This document shows, piece after piece, positions 49,507 to 58,499 of a stretch of 64,000 nucleotides of DNA. Position 1 is the stretch's first letter; each line of letters opens with the position of its first letter. The position numbers and the translations under genes were made by a program. Origin of the DNA: Isoptericola peretonis (GTDB taxonomy: Bacteria; Actinomycetota; Actinomycetes; Actinomycetales; Cellulomonadaceae). The notes below the pieces were generated by a model that did no database searches, was not told the DNA's origin, and was given only the letters and a program-made list of their open reading frames with translations. The stretch is from contig JALQCY010000003.1 of NCBI GenBank assembly GCA_023241745.1, forward strand, positions 767,426-831,425, written 5' to 3'.

Positions 49507-50511
49507 TCACCGCAGGCGTCGGGTCGAGCCCCGCTCCACCAGCTGGACCGGGATCGTCACGTGCTCGCGCGGTGCGTCACTGCCGGTCATGCGTTGCTCG
49601 AGCAGGCGCACCGCGGTAGCGGCGACGGCGTCGTAGCCGGGATCGACCGAGGTGATCCCCGGAGGGACGAAGCGGGACACGCCGAGGTTGTCGAACCCGA
49701 CCAGCTGGACCTCGTCGGGCAGGTGGACGCCGCGTTCGGTGAGCGCGGCGACGGCGCCGAACGCCACGGTGTCGTTGACGGCGAACACCCCGTCGAACGG
49801 CACGCCGTCGTCGAGCAGCCGGACGACGGCGTGGAAGGCGGCCTCGGAGGTGAAGTCGGGCACCGGGACGACGAGCCGCTCGCCGGGGGCGAGGCCGGCC
49901 GCTCGGTGCGCCTGCGCCCAGCCCGTCTGCCGGTCGGACTCCATCCCGGCCGACGACCCGACGGCGCCGCCGAGCGCGAGCACCCGGCGCGCGCCCCGCT
50001 CGAGCATGTGGGCCGTCGCCAGGCGGGCGCCCTCGACGTTGGCCAGGCGGACGTGGTCGAACCGCCCGGGCACCTCCCGCTCGCCCAGCAGCACGATGGG
50101 CGCCGAGGACGGGACCCGGTCGAGCTCGTCGGCGTGCAGGCCGGCCACCGAGAGGAAGACGCCGTCGTACATCTGCAGCCTCGGCAGGCTGAGCGACTCC
50201 ATCTCGCTGCGGGCGTCGGCGCTCGTGCGCTCGACGACGAGGTGCCGTCCGCCGGCCTCGATCAGGGGGGCGATCCGGTCCGCGACCTCGCCGAAGTAGT
50301 CGTGGAAGCTGGGCACGATGAGGGCGACCGTGTCGGTGCGTCCGGCGCGCAGGTGGCGGGCGGTCAGGTTGACCTCGTACCCCAGCGACTCGACGGCGGC
50401 GAGCACGCGGTCCCGGGTGGGCTCGCCCACCCGCTTGCGCCCGGTGAGCACGTTCGACACGGTCATCATCGACACGCCCGCCTCGCGCGCGACGTCGCTC
50501 ATCGTGACCAT
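49507..50511 (-). CDS. LacI family transcriptional regulator of the second glycan locus
   Basis: This 334-residue protein has the LacI HTH (MSDVAREAGVSMMTVSNVL, then TGRKRVGEPTRDRVLAAVES), hinge LGYEVNLTARHLRAGRTDTV and a sensor domain with DGVFAVNDTVAFGAVAAL and GFDNLGVSRFVPPGITSV. ATG at 50511 has an excellent AGGAGG 6 bases upstream. It is divergent from the GH43-ThuA-Gfo/Idh-GH10 operon. LacI-like sites with the core TTAACG-N-TAAA precede that operon (50604) and the ABC operon (54752), so I infer it governs this locus. Confidence 0.9.
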   Translation of the reverse strand: MVTMSDVAREAGVSMMTVSNVLTGRKRVGEPTRDRVLAAVESLGYEVNLTARHLRAGRTDTVALIVPSFHDYFGEVADRIAPLIEAGGRHLVVERTSADARSEMESLSLPRLQMYDGVFLSVAGLHADELDRVPSSAPIVLLGEREVPGRFDHVRLANVEGARLATAHMLERGARRVLALGGAVGSSAGMESDRQTGWAQAHRAAGLAPGERLVVPVPDFTSEAAFHAVVRLLDDGVPFDGVFAVNDTVAFGAVAALTERGVHLPDEVQLVGFDNLGVSRFVPPGITSVDPGYDAVAATAVRLLEQRMTGSDAPREHVTIPVQLVERGSTRRLR

Positions 50512-50603
50512 TCGGCACCTCCTGGTGTGATCCTGCCAGGCGGTCGCCGGCGACGTCGTGCCGTCCTTGACGGCGCGTGGCCGCCGTGTCAGGGTCGGGC
50601 CGG

Positions 50604-50615
50604 ATTAACGATAAA
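50604..50615. promoter_or_regulatory. LacI-like operator 1 (ATTAACGATAAA)
   Basis: This AT-rich element with a central CG lies 18 bp before the GH43-like gene. It is identical at 10 of 12 positions to TTTAACGCTAAA at 54752-54763. Confidence 0.6.
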
Positions 50616-50632
50616 CCGAGGAGGGCCCGACG

Positions 50633-51589
50633 ATGCGCGCCGACGACCCGTACGGCTATCTCCTCGTGCACTTCGTGGAGGACCGCGCCGGGCACGGGGA
50701 GCGGGTCCACCTCAGCCTGAGCGAGGGGGACGACCCGCTCCGCTGGCGTCGGCTGAACGACGGCGCGCCGGTGCTCGAGACCACCGCCGGCACCGGCGGC
50801 GTGCGCGACCCGCACCTGGTGCGCCGCCCTGACGGCGAGGGGTTCCACCTCGTGGCCACCGACCTGAGGGTCTGGCGCCCCGAGGGGCCGGACTGGGAGG
50901 AGTTCCGCCGGCACGGCAGCCGGGACGTCGTCGTCTGGGACTCGCCCGACCTGCGGACCTGGTCGGCGCCGCGCCACGTGACCGTGGCACCCCCGGACGC
51001 CGGTATGGCGTGGGCGCCCGAGGCCTTCCACGACGAGGACGCGGGCGTGTTCGTGCTGCACTTCGCCGCCGCGCTGTACGCGCCGGACGACCCGCGGCAC
51101 GAGGGTGCATGCGTACCGCGGATCCTGACGACCACCACCCGCGACTTCCGCACCTTCACCCCGGCGGAGCCGTACCTCGAGCTGCCCGGCGGGGTCATCG
51201 ACATGACGGTGGTGCGGGCGGGCGACCAGGTGCACCGGTTCGCCAAGCAGGACGACGACGCGCCCGGGTCGTGGCGGGTGTTCCACCAGGTCGGCCCCTC
51301 GCTCTTCGACCCGGGGTTCCGCACCCTCGCGACCGGGCTGGGGCAGGGCTTCGGCCCGGCGGTCGAGGGGCCGCTCGTCTTCCCGACGCACGACGGGAGC
51401 CGGTGGTACCTGTGGGTGGACCAGTACGGCCGCCCGCCCCAGGGCTACCGGGCGCTGACCACGACCGACCTCGCGTCGGGGGAGTGGGAGCCCGTACCGG
51501 ACGAGGAGCTGCACCTGCCGCCGCACACCAAGCACGGCGCCGTGCTCCCGCTCCAGCGCGGCGAGTGGAAAGGGCTTGCTCGGCTCTGA
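50633..51589 (+). CDS. GH43-like five-bladed beta-propeller glycosidase
   Basis: This 318-residue protein starts DDPYGYLLVHFVEDR and contains VRDPHLVRRPDGEGFHLVAT (the RDP motif with a possible catalytic Asp), AWAPEAFHDEDAGVFVLHFA (W-A-PE block) and VEGPLVFPTHDGSRWYLWVD (E-G-P block). These are the three conserved regions of GH43/GH62-like propellers. No signal peptide is present, so it is intracellular. It begins an operon with ThuA, an oxidoreductase and GH10. Arabinofuranosidase or xylosidase activity is only inferred. Confidence 0.78.
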   Translation: MRADDPYGYLLVHFVEDRAGHGERVHLSLSEGDDPLRWRRLNDGAPVLETTAGTGGVRDPHLVRRPDGEGFHLVATDLRVWRPEGPDWEEFRRHGSRDVVVWDSPDLRTWSAPRHVTVAPPDAGMAWAPEAFHDEDAGVFVLHFAAALYAPDDPRHEGACVPRILTTTTRDFRTFTPAEPYLELPGGVIDMTVVRAGDQVHRFAKQDDDAPGSWRVFHQVGPSLFDPGFRTLATGLGQGFGPAVEGPLVFPTHDGSRWYLWVDQYGRPPQGYRALTTTDLASGEWEPVPDEELHLPPHTKHGAVLPLQRGEWKGLARL

Positions 51590-51624
51590 AAGGGTCGATC
51601 GACGACACACGACGAAGGAGACGT

Positions 51625-52317
51625 ATGACGCGACGAGCGCTCGTGGTGCGCGGCGGATGGGACGGCCATCAGCCCGAGGCGACCACGGACCTGTTCCTGC
51701 CGTTCCTGCGCGAGCAGGGGTTCGAGGTGCGGGTCGAGACGGACAACGAGGTGTACGCCGACGCGGAGGTGATGGCGGGCACCGACCTGGTGCTGCAGTG
51801 CGTCACGATGTCGCAGATCAGCGGCCCCGCGCTGACGGGCCTCCGGGCGGCGGTGGAGGCGGGCACCGGGCTCGCCGGCTGGCACGGCGGCATCGCGGAC
51901 TCCTACCGGGCGAGCTCGGACTACCTGCAGCTGGTGGGCGGGCAGTTCGCGACGCACCCGGGCAAGGAGCCGCACCTGCGGCACGGCGACCAGACCGACA
52001 ACTACCTGCGGCACACCGTGGAGCTGACCGACCTGGGGCGGGAGCACCCGATCACCGCCGGGCTGGACGCCGTCGAGCTGGAGACGGAGCAGTACTGGGT
52101 GCTGCACGACGACCTCATCGACGTCCTCGCGACGACCACGCATCCCGCGCCGGAGTGGCACCCGTGGCACCGCCCGGTGACGTCCCCCGCCGTGTGGACG
52201 CGGCAGTGGGGCGCGGGTCGCGTGTTCGTCGCGACACCGGGCCACTCGGTGGACGTGCTGGAGCACCCGACGGTGCGGACGATCGTGGAGAGGGGACTGC
52301 TGTGGGCGAGCAGGTAG
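51625..52317 (+). CDS. ThuA domain protein
   Basis: This 230-residue class I glutamine-amidotransferase-like protein has VVRGGWDGHQPEATTDLFLP, LQCVTMSQISGPALTGLRAA, GTGLAGWHGGIADSY and GRVFVATPGHSVDVLEHPTV, the blocks of the ThuA family. ThuA proteins are linked to disaccharide (trehalose/maltose, 3-keto-sugar) metabolism in Rhizobia and often pair with Gfo/Idh/MocA enzymes, as here. ATG at 51625 has GAAGGAG 5-6 bases upstream. The last codons overlap the next gene's start by 16 bp. Confidence 0.85.
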   Translation: MTRRALVVRGGWDGHQPEATTDLFLPFLREQGFEVRVETDNEVYADAEVMAGTDLVLQCVTMSQISGPALTGLRAAVEAGTGLAGWHGGIADSYRASSDYLQLVGGQFATHPGKEPHLRHGDQTDNYLRHTVELTDLGREHPITAGLDAVELETEQYWVLHDDLIDVLATTTHPAPEWHPWHRPVTSPAVWTRQWGAGRVFVATPGHSVDVLEHPTVRTIVERGLLWASR

Positions 52318-53495
52318 CGGGTCAGGCGGGCATCGGGACGACGAGCGCGCCGGGCGGCGGAGGGGTCGTCGGTCTCGGCATCGTGGGGCTGGGCGTCATC
52401 TCGCGCCAGTACCTGGACACGCTGGCCGGCCATCCCGGGGTGCGCGTCGCCGCCGTGACGGACCTCGACCGCTCCCGGGCGGAGGCCGTCGCCGCCGAGC
52501 TGCCGGGCGCGCGGGTGGCCGCGGACCTGGACGCGCTGGTCGCGGACGACGACGTCTCCGTGGTGCTGGACCTCACCACGCCGGGCGTGCACGCGCACGT
52601 GGCGGCGACGTGCGCCGCGGCGGGCGTCGACCGGTACGGGGAGAAGCCGCTCGCGGCGGACCTGGCCGCGTCGTTCGAGGCGATGGCGGCGGCGACGGCC
52701 GCGGGCACCCGGGTGGGGTGCGCCCCCGACACGGTGCTCGGCACGGGCGTGCAGACGGCGCGGGACGCCGTCGCGCAAGGACGGATCGGCACGCCCACGT
52801 CCGCGGTCGCGACGTGGGTCTCGCCCGGGCACGAGGCGTGGCACCCCCACCCGGACTTCTACTACGCGCCCGGGGGCGGCCCGCTGCTGGACATGGGGCC
52901 GTACTACCTCACGAGCCTGGTGCAGATCCTCGGCCCGGTGGTGTGGGTGCAGGGCGCGGCGTCGACGTCGCGCGACGAGCGCACGATCGGCTCCGGCCCG
53001 CGGGCCGGGGAGCGGGTGCCCGTGCAGGTCGCGACGCACGTGACCGGCGTGCTGGGCCACGCGAGCGGCGCGCTGTCCACCGTGACCGTGAGCTTCGACG
53101 CGGTGGGCTCGCACGCCCGCCCCATCGAGGTGCACGGCACCGAGGGCTCGCTCGTGGTGCCGGACCCCAACCGGTTCGACGGCGACGTCGAGCTGACGTC
53201 GCTCGGCTCGGCCGGGTGGGAGGTGCTGCCGGCGAGCGCGGGCTTCGAGGGCGCGGGTCGCGGCATCGGCCTGCTGGAGATGGTCGGGGCCGTGGGCCTG
53301 GGCGACGCGCCCGCCTCCCCGCGCGCCGGCGGCGACGTGGGGCTGCACGTCATGGAGGTCATGACCGGCCTGCTCGCCTCCGCCGACGACGGCGGGCGCG
53401 TCGCCATGACGACGTCCCCCGCCGTCCCGCCGCTCGTGCCGCTCACGGCCGCCGCGACCTGGCGGGGCGTCCCCGACGTGGCGGGCGCGGCATGA
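52302..53495 (+). CDS. Gfo/Idh/MocA family oxidoreductase
   Basis: This 397-residue NAD(P)-dependent oxidoreductase has GLGIVGLGVISRQYLDTLAG (Rossmann), DRYGEKPLAADLAASFEAM (the EKP motif with catalytic Lys), and the C-terminal substrate domain with PHPDFYYAPGGGPLLDMGPY. Such enzymes oxidise or reduce sugar rings, sometimes via a 3-keto intermediate. GTG at 52302 sits inside the end of the ThuA gene after GAGAGGGGACTGC. The coupling ThuA-Gfo/Idh is a recurrent module that I interpret as sugar oxidation, here feeding from GH10 products. Confidence 0.87.
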   Translation: MGEQVAGQAGIGTTSAPGGGGVVGLGIVGLGVISRQYLDTLAGHPGVRVAAVTDLDRSRAEAVAAELPGARVAADLDALVADDDVSVVLDLTTPGVHAHVAATCAAAGVDRYGEKPLAADLAASFEAMAAATAAGTRVGCAPDTVLGTGVQTARDAVAQGRIGTPTSAVATWVSPGHEAWHPHPDFYYAPGGGPLLDMGPYYLTSLVQILGPVVWVQGAASTSRDERTIGSGPRAGERVPVQVATHVTGVLGHASGALSTVTVSFDAVGSHARPIEVHGTEGSLVVPDPNRFDGDVELTSLGSAGWEVLPASAGFEGAGRGIGLLEMVGAVGLGDAPASPRAGGDVGLHVMEVMTGLLASADDGGRVAMTTSPAVPPLVPLTAAATWRGVPDVAGAA

Positions 53496-54700
53496 CGGAC
53501 CTCGACCACCGCCGCACCCGCACGACCGTCACGCTGGCGGGGGCCGACGGCCTCCCGCTGGCGCACGAGGACGTGACGGTGCGGCAGGTGCGGCACGCGG
53601 TGGAGTTCGGCTGCGCGGCGTTCGAGGTCGCGGACGCCGACGCCGCCTACCAGGACCTGTGGCTCGGGCTGTTCGACACGGCCACGCTGCCCGTCTACTG
53701 GGGCCGCTACGAGCCCCGGCGGGGGGAGACGGCGCTCGCGGACCTCACGGCCGCGGCGCGCTGGTTCACGAGCCGGGGGGTGCGCCTCAAGGGCCACCCC
53801 CTGGTGTGGCACACGGTCAAGGCCCCGTGGGTCGACCGCCTGCCGCTGGACGACGCCGAGCAGCTGCTGCGCGGTCGCGTGCGACGGGAGGTGCGGGACC
53901 TGGCCGGCCTGATCGACACCTGGGACGCGATCAACGAGGTCGTGATCATGCCCCGGTTCACCAACGAGCCGGACGGCGTCCCCAACGCGGTCAGCCGCCT
54001 GTGCGCCCGCCTCGGGCGCGTCGAGATGGTGCGGCTGGCCGTGGACGAGGCGCGCGGTCAGGGGACGTCGCCGCGGCTGCTGATCAACGACTTCGACCTG
54101 GGCCCGGAGCACGAGCGGCTGATCGAGGAGCTGCTCGAGGCGGGCGTGCGGATCGATGCCATCGGCCTGCAGTCGCACATGCACCAGGGCGCCCGGGGCG
54201 CCGACCAGCTGCTGGAGATCTGCGACCGCTTCGCGCGGTTCGGCCTGCCGCTGCACTGGACGGAGACCACCCTGGTGTCGGGCGATCTCATGCCGCCCGA
54301 GGTCGAGGACCTCAACGACTTCCAGCCGGACGGGTGGCCCTCCACCCCGGACGGGGAGGCGCGCCAGGCCGACGATGTGGTGCGCCACTACACGACGCTC
54401 GTGTCGCATCCCGCCGTCGAGTCGATCACCTACTGGGGCATGGGCGACGCCGGGGCGTGGCTGGGCGCGCCCGCCGGTCTGGTGCGCGCGGACGGCTCGC
54501 CGAAGCCGGCGTACGACGCGCTGCGGTCGCTGGTCCGGGGCGAGTGGTGGCTGGACCCGACGCCGGCGCGCGCCGACGCGCAGGGCAGGGTCCTGGTGGA
54601 GGGCTTCGCCGGCCGCTACGAGGTGGAGTGTCGCGCGGGCGTCGCCGTGGTCGACCTGGCCGCGGGCGGCGACGCCGTCGAGGTGCAGCCGGCCCGCTGA
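53492..54700 (+). CDS. Intracellular GH10 endo-beta-1,4-xylanase-like enzyme
   Basis: This 402-residue enzyme has a short N-terminal beta segment (residues 1-35) and a TIM barrel. LKGHPLVWHTVKAPWV, TWDAINEVVIM with the acid/base Glu149, LINDFDLG, DAIGLQSHMHQGA and LHWTETTLVSG with the nucleophile Glu258 are standard GH10 blocks. No signal peptide is present, which is unusual for xylanases and implies action on imported oligosaccharides. ATG at 53492 overlaps the upstream stop (ATGA). A small C-terminal beta-rich tail of about 60 residues follows the barrel. Xylan or another beta-1,4-glycan is the inferred substrate. Confidence 0.88.
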   Translation: MTDLDHRRTRTTVTLAGADGLPLAHEDVTVRQVRHAVEFGCAAFEVADADAAYQDLWLGLFDTATLPVYWGRYEPRRGETALADLTAAARWFTSRGVRLKGHPLVWHTVKAPWVDRLPLDDAEQLLRGRVRREVRDLAGLIDTWDAINEVVIMPRFTNEPDGVPNAVSRLCARLGRVEMVRLAVDEARGQGTSPRLLINDFDLGPEHERLIEELLEAGVRIDAIGLQSHMHQGARGADQLLEICDRFARFGLPLHWTETTLVSGDLMPPEVEDLNDFQPDGWPSTPDGEARQADDVVRHYTTLVSHPAVESITYWGMGDAGAWLGAPAGLVRADGSPKPAYDALRSLVRGEWWLDPTPARADAQGRVLVEGFAGRYEVECRAGVAVVDLAAGGDAVEVQPAR

Positions 54701-54725
54701 CGTCGTACCGACCTCCTGCCGGGGG

Positions 54726-54763
54726 TTGACGGGCCCCGGCCAGGGCTCTAGTTTAACGCTAAA
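54726..54763 (+). promoter_or_regulatory. Promoter with overlapping LacI-like operator for the Lpl-type ABC operon
   Basis: TTGACG (54726-54731), 17 bp, then TAGTTT (54749-54754) form a sigma-70-like promoter. The element TTTAACGCTAAA (54752-54763) overlaps the -10 and matches the site at 50604 at 10 of 12 positions, so a bound LacI protein would block it. Confidence 0.65.
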
Positions 54764-54806
54764 ATCCGCTCGGGCAGTGCGGCTCGGGTTCTCGAAGGGG
54801 AGACAC

Positions 54807-56480
54807 ATGAAGCGTGATCTGACGCCGCGGGCGCACCGCCGGCCATGGCAGCTCGGTACGGCGGCGCTCGCCGCGACCTCGATGCTCCTCCTCGCCGCCT
54901 GCGGCGGCGACGGCGGCGAGGAGGACGGCGCCGGGACGGAGAACACCGAGGGGTCGATGAGCGGCTTCGCGGCGGACCAGCAGTTCAAGGCCACCGAGCC
55001 GGTCGACTTCTCCATCCTCTGGACGGACTGGCCGGACCTGCCCATCAAGGACTCGTGGCGGATCTTCGACGAGATCGCCGAGCGCACCAACGTCACGCTC
55101 GAGCCCACCAACATCCCGTTCAGCGACGCGACCGAGAAGCGCAGCCTGCTCATCAGCGCGGGCGACGCCCCCGACATCATCCCGCTCGTGTACACCGGCG
55201 AGGACGCGCCGTTCGTCTCCTCGGGCGCGGTGCTCCCCATGAGCGACTACGTCGACCTCATGCCCAACTTCGAGAAGTACGTCCAGGAGTGGGACCTGGG
55301 CGGCATGATCGACAACCTCCGCCAGGACGACGGCAAGTACTACATGGTGCCGGGCCTGCAGGAGGTGTCCGTCCCCGTGTTCTCGATGATCCTCCGCAAG
55401 GACGTCTTCGACGAGGTCGGGGCGCCGGTGCCCGAGACGTGGGACGAGCTGCGCGACGCGCTGGTGAAGATCAAGGAGAAGCACCCCGACTCCTACCCGC
55501 TCGCCGACGGCTTCGAGGGCCAGTCGATGCTCAACTACGCCGCGCACGCCTTCGGCACGGTGGGTGGCTGGGGCTTCGGCAACGGCACGTTCTGGGACGA
55601 GGAGGCGGGCGAGTTCACCTACGCCGCGACGTCCGACGGGTACAAGGAGATGGTCGAGTACTTCCACGGCCTCGTCGAGGACGGGCTGCTCGACCCGGAG
55701 TCCCTCACCGCGACCAGCGACGGCAGCACGGACGAGCTCTCCGAGAAGGTCGCGAACAGCGCCGTCTTCGCGGCGTCCGGGGCGTCCGGGACGGTCGTGG
55801 AGTTCCAGACCGCCCTCCAGGCCGCCGACCCCGACGCCGAGTTCGAGCTCGTCCAGATCGCCCCGCCCGGCGGGCCCGCGGGCCAGGTCGTGGAGCCCCG
55901 CAACTTCTGGCACGGCTTCATGATCAGCGCGGAGGCCAAGGACGACCCGAACTTCGTGGCGATGGTGCAGTTCCTCGACTGGCTGTACTACAGCCCGGAC
56001 GCGCGGGAGCTGCTGCGCTGGGGCATCGAGGGGGAGACCTACACCAAGGACGCCGACGGCACCATCACCATCGACCCCGAGTACTCCCTCGACGCGTTCA
56101 ACATCAACCCGGACGGCAAGACCGACCTGCAGAAGGACCTCGGGTTCTCCACGTTCCTGGCGGAGGCCACCGAGTCGCGGGCCCTCAAGGAGTCGTACAA
56201 CTCCGACCAGTTCGTCGAGTACATGGACCGGGTGCTCGAGTCGCGCACGCCCCGCGAGCCGTTCCCGCCCGCGCCGCTCGACGACGCGGAGCTGGAGCAG
56301 GCGTCCCTGCTGTCCACGCCGCTCAAGGACTCCGTGGACACGAACACGCTCAAGTTCGTCCTCGGCGACCGGCCGCTGTCCGAGTGGGACGCCTACGTGA
56401 CCGAGCTCGAGGGGCAGAACCTCCAGGGGTACCTCGACCTGATCAACGGCGCGCAGCAGCGCTTCGCCGAGAAGAACTGA
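54807..56480 (+). CDS. Extracellular solute-binding lipoprotein (LplA-type)
   Basis: This 557-residue protein has a signal peptide ending in LLLAACGG (lipobox around residue 31) and a large solute-binding fold: VDFSILWTDWPDLPIKDSWR, SLLISAGDAPDIIPLVYTGE, VFDEVGAPVPETWDEL, and NFWHGFMISAEAKDDPNFVA. The length of about 550 and partner permeases of the LplB/LplC type place it with aldouronate or pectin/xylan oligosaccharide uptake systems. ATG at 54807 follows GAAGGGGAGACAC. It captures the oligosaccharides that GH10 and GH43 would process inside. Confidence 0.9.
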   Translation: MKRDLTPRAHRRPWQLGTAALAATSMLLLAACGGDGGEEDGAGTENTEGSMSGFAADQQFKATEPVDFSILWTDWPDLPIKDSWRIFDEIAERTNVTLEPTNIPFSDATEKRSLLISAGDAPDIIPLVYTGEDAPFVSSGAVLPMSDYVDLMPNFEKYVQEWDLGGMIDNLRQDDGKYYMVPGLQEVSVPVFSMILRKDVFDEVGAPVPETWDELRDALVKIKEKHPDSYPLADGFEGQSMLNYAAHAFGTVGGWGFGNGTFWDEEAGEFTYAATSDGYKEMVEYFHGLVEDGLLDPESLTATSDGSTDELSEKVANSAVFAASGASGTVVEFQTALQAADPDAEFELVQIAPPGGPAGQVVEPRNFWHGFMISAEAKDDPNFVAMVQFLDWLYYSPDARELLRWGIEGETYTKDADGTITIDPEYSLDAFNINPDGKTDLQKDLGFSTFLAEATESRALKESYNSDQFVEYMDRVLESRTPREPFPPAPLDDAELEQASLLSTPLKDSVDTNTLKFVLGDRPLSEWDAYVTELEGQNLQGYLDLINGAQQRFAEKN

Positions 56481-56483
56481 CCC

Positions 56484-57488
56484 GTGAGCACGACCTCGGA
56501 CCGGCAGGCGTCCGCCCCCGCGGCGGTCCTCGACCGACCCACGGAGCGACCTCCGGGGGCGGACGCCGGCCGGTCGAGACCTGCGCGACGGTCGTGGCGG
56601 CTGAGCCTGCGCCGCGACTGGCAGCTGTACGCCCTCGCCGTCGTGCCCGTCCTCTTCCTCGTCGTGTTCCGCTACGTGCCGATGCTGGGGAACGTCATCG
56701 CGTTCCGGCAGTTCCGGCCCGGCGGGAGCATCTTCGGTGAGCGGTGGGTAGGGCTGCGGTACGTGGAGATGTTCATCCAGGACCCGACGTTCTGGAAGGT
56801 CTTCACGAACACGGTGGTCCTGGGGGCGCTGACGCTCGTCGTCTGCTTCCCGCTGCCGATCGTGCTCGCGCTGCTGCTGAACGAGATCCGCAAGAAGGCC
56901 TTCAAGCGCACGATCCAGTCGATCTCCTACCTGCCGCACTTCCTGTCGCTGGTGATCGTGGCGGGCATGGTGATGCAGCTGCTGTCGCTGCAGGGCACCG
57001 TCAACCAGATCATCGAGGGGCTGGGCGGCGAGGGGATCCCCTTCCTGCAGCGGGCCGAGTGGTTCCGCACGATCTACGTGGGGTCCGAGGTCTGGCAGAC
57101 CGTCGGGTGGGGCACGATCCTCTACCTCGCCGCGCTGACCACCGTCGACGCGTCCCTCTACGAGGCGGCGCGCATCGACGGCGCGAACCGGTGGAAGCAG
57201 ACGTGGCACGTCACGATCCCGGGCATCCGGCCCACGATGATCACGTTGCTGATCCTCAACATCGGCACGTTCCTCAACGTCGGCTTCGAGAAGGTCCTGC
57301 TGCTGTACAACCCGCTGACGTACTCCACGGCCGACGTCATCTCGACGTACCTGTACCGGGTGGGCCTGGTGTCCAACAACCTCAGCTACGCGGCGGCGAT
57401 CGGCCTGTTCCAGGCGTGCATCGGCCTGGTGATGGTGCTGAGCGCCAACTTCATCTCGCGACGAGTGGTGGGAGCAAGCCTGTGGTGA
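56484..57488 (+). CDS. ABC transporter permease (LplB-type)
   Basis: This 334-residue membrane protein has a basic N-terminal tail of about 45 residues and six helices starting LYALAVVPVLFLVVFRYVPM. It has YEAARIDGANRWKQTWHVTI as the EAA loop and RYVPMLGNVIAFRQFRPGGS, the family's typical first loop. GTG at 56484 is 3 bp after the binding protein stop. It is the first of two permeases, and no ATPase gene is nearby. Confidence 0.9.
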   Translation: MSTTSDRQASAPAAVLDRPTERPPGADAGRSRPARRSWRLSLRRDWQLYALAVVPVLFLVVFRYVPMLGNVIAFRQFRPGGSIFGERWVGLRYVEMFIQDPTFWKVFTNTVVLGALTLVVCFPLPIVLALLLNEIRKKAFKRTIQSISYLPHFLSLVIVAGMVMQLLSLQGTVNQIIEGLGGEGIPFLQRAEWFRTIYVGSEVWQTVGWGTILYLAALTTVDASLYEAARIDGANRWKQTWHVTIPGIRPTMITLLILNIGTFLNVGFEKVLLLYNPLTYSTADVISTYLYRVGLVSNNLSYAAAIGLFQACIGLVMVLSANFISRRVVGASLW

Positions 57489-58420
57489 CGCAGAGCGGCA
57501 TGTCGCTGTCGAGCGGCAGGGTCCGGCCGGGCAAGCCGGTGGGGGCGCGCGACACCCGGGGGTACCGGGCGTTCACGGTCTTCAACACGGCGGCGCTGGT
57601 CGTGGTCTCGCTGCTGATGCTCTACCCGTTCGTCACGGTGCTGGCGCAGTCGTTCAGCAGTCCCGGCGCGATCAAGGCCGGGATGGTGAGCTTCTGGCCG
57701 GTCGGCTTCAACCTGGAGACCTACCGCGCCGTGGCGCAGGACCAGATGTTCTGGACCAGCTACCGCAACACGGTCGTCTACACGCTCGTCGGCACGACCG
57801 TCGCGATGGTGCTGACCACCACGTTCGCCTTCGTGATCTCCAAGCGCCACCTGCGCGGCCGCGGCGTGCTCATCGGCATCGCCGTCTTCACGATGTTCTT
57901 CAACGGCGGCCTGGTGCCGAACTACGTGCTGATCTCGTCGCTCGGGCTCAAGAACACCATGTGGGCGGTGGTGCTCCCGGGGGCGGTCTCGGTGTTCAAC
58001 CTGCTCGTGATGAAGTCGTTCTTCGAGAACCTCCCGCAGGAGCTGGAGGAGGCCGCCCAGATCGACGGCCTGGGCTGGTTCGGCATCTTCGGCCGCATCG
58101 TGCTGCCCCTGTCGAAGGCGGTGCTCGCCACGATGGTGCTGTTCTACTCGGTGGCCTACTGGAACGACTGGTTCGCGGCGTTCCTCTACCTCGACAAGAA
58201 CGACCTGTTCCCCGTCACCCTGTTCCTGCGGAACCTCATCGCAGGCGCCTCCACCACGGCGTCCGAGGGTGCCGCCGCCGTCGGGTCGACCACGCAGGCG
58301 GTCTCCGCCAACATCCAGGCGGTCACGATGATCCTCACCATCGTGCCCATCGTGTGCGTGTACCCGTTCGTCCAGCGGTTCTTCGTGTCGGGCGTGATGC
58401 TCGGCTCGGTCAAGGGCTGA
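57482..58420 (+). CDS. Carbohydrate ABC transporter permease (LplC-type)
   Basis: This 312-residue protein has six helices, FNGGLVPNYVLISSLGLKNT (the LplC signature loop), LEEAAQIDGLGWFGIFGRIV as EAA loop, and SVAYWNDWFAAFLYLDK. It ends FVSGVMLGSVKG. Two adjacent GTG codons (57482, 57485) overlap the upstream stop; I chose the first because GGGAG is 7 bases upstream. It is the last gene of the transporter operon, followed by a long terminator. Confidence 0.9.
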   Translation: MVTQSGMSLSSGRVRPGKPVGARDTRGYRAFTVFNTAALVVVSLLMLYPFVTVLAQSFSSPGAIKAGMVSFWPVGFNLETYRAVAQDQMFWTSYRNTVVYTLVGTTVAMVLTTTFAFVISKRHLRGRGVLIGIAVFTMFFNGGLVPNYVLISSLGLKNTMWAVVLPGAVSVFNLLVMKSFFENLPQELEEAAQIDGLGWFGIFGRIVLPLSKAVLATMVLFYSVAYWNDWFAAFLYLDKNDLFPVTLFLRNLIAGASTTASEGAAAVGSTTQAVSANIQAVTMILTIVPIVCVYPFVQRFFVSGVMLGSVKG

Positions 58421-58434
58421 CGGCGCCGCCTACC

Positions 58435-58486
58435 AGAACGGGGCCCGTCCCGCCGTCCGGTCGGACGGCGGGACGGGTCCCGTTCT
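58435..58486. terminator. Long bidirectional terminator hairpin
   Basis: AGAACGGG plus a 16-base segment (58435-58459) pairs with 58462-58486; the only exception is one G43/T78 position, which is a G-U pair in RNA. This gives about a 25-bp stem and a 2-base loop. It lies between the transporter operon (stop 58420) and the convergent beta-helix gene (stop 58500). Confidence 0.8.
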
Positions 58487-58499
58487 CGGAGGTGACGGA

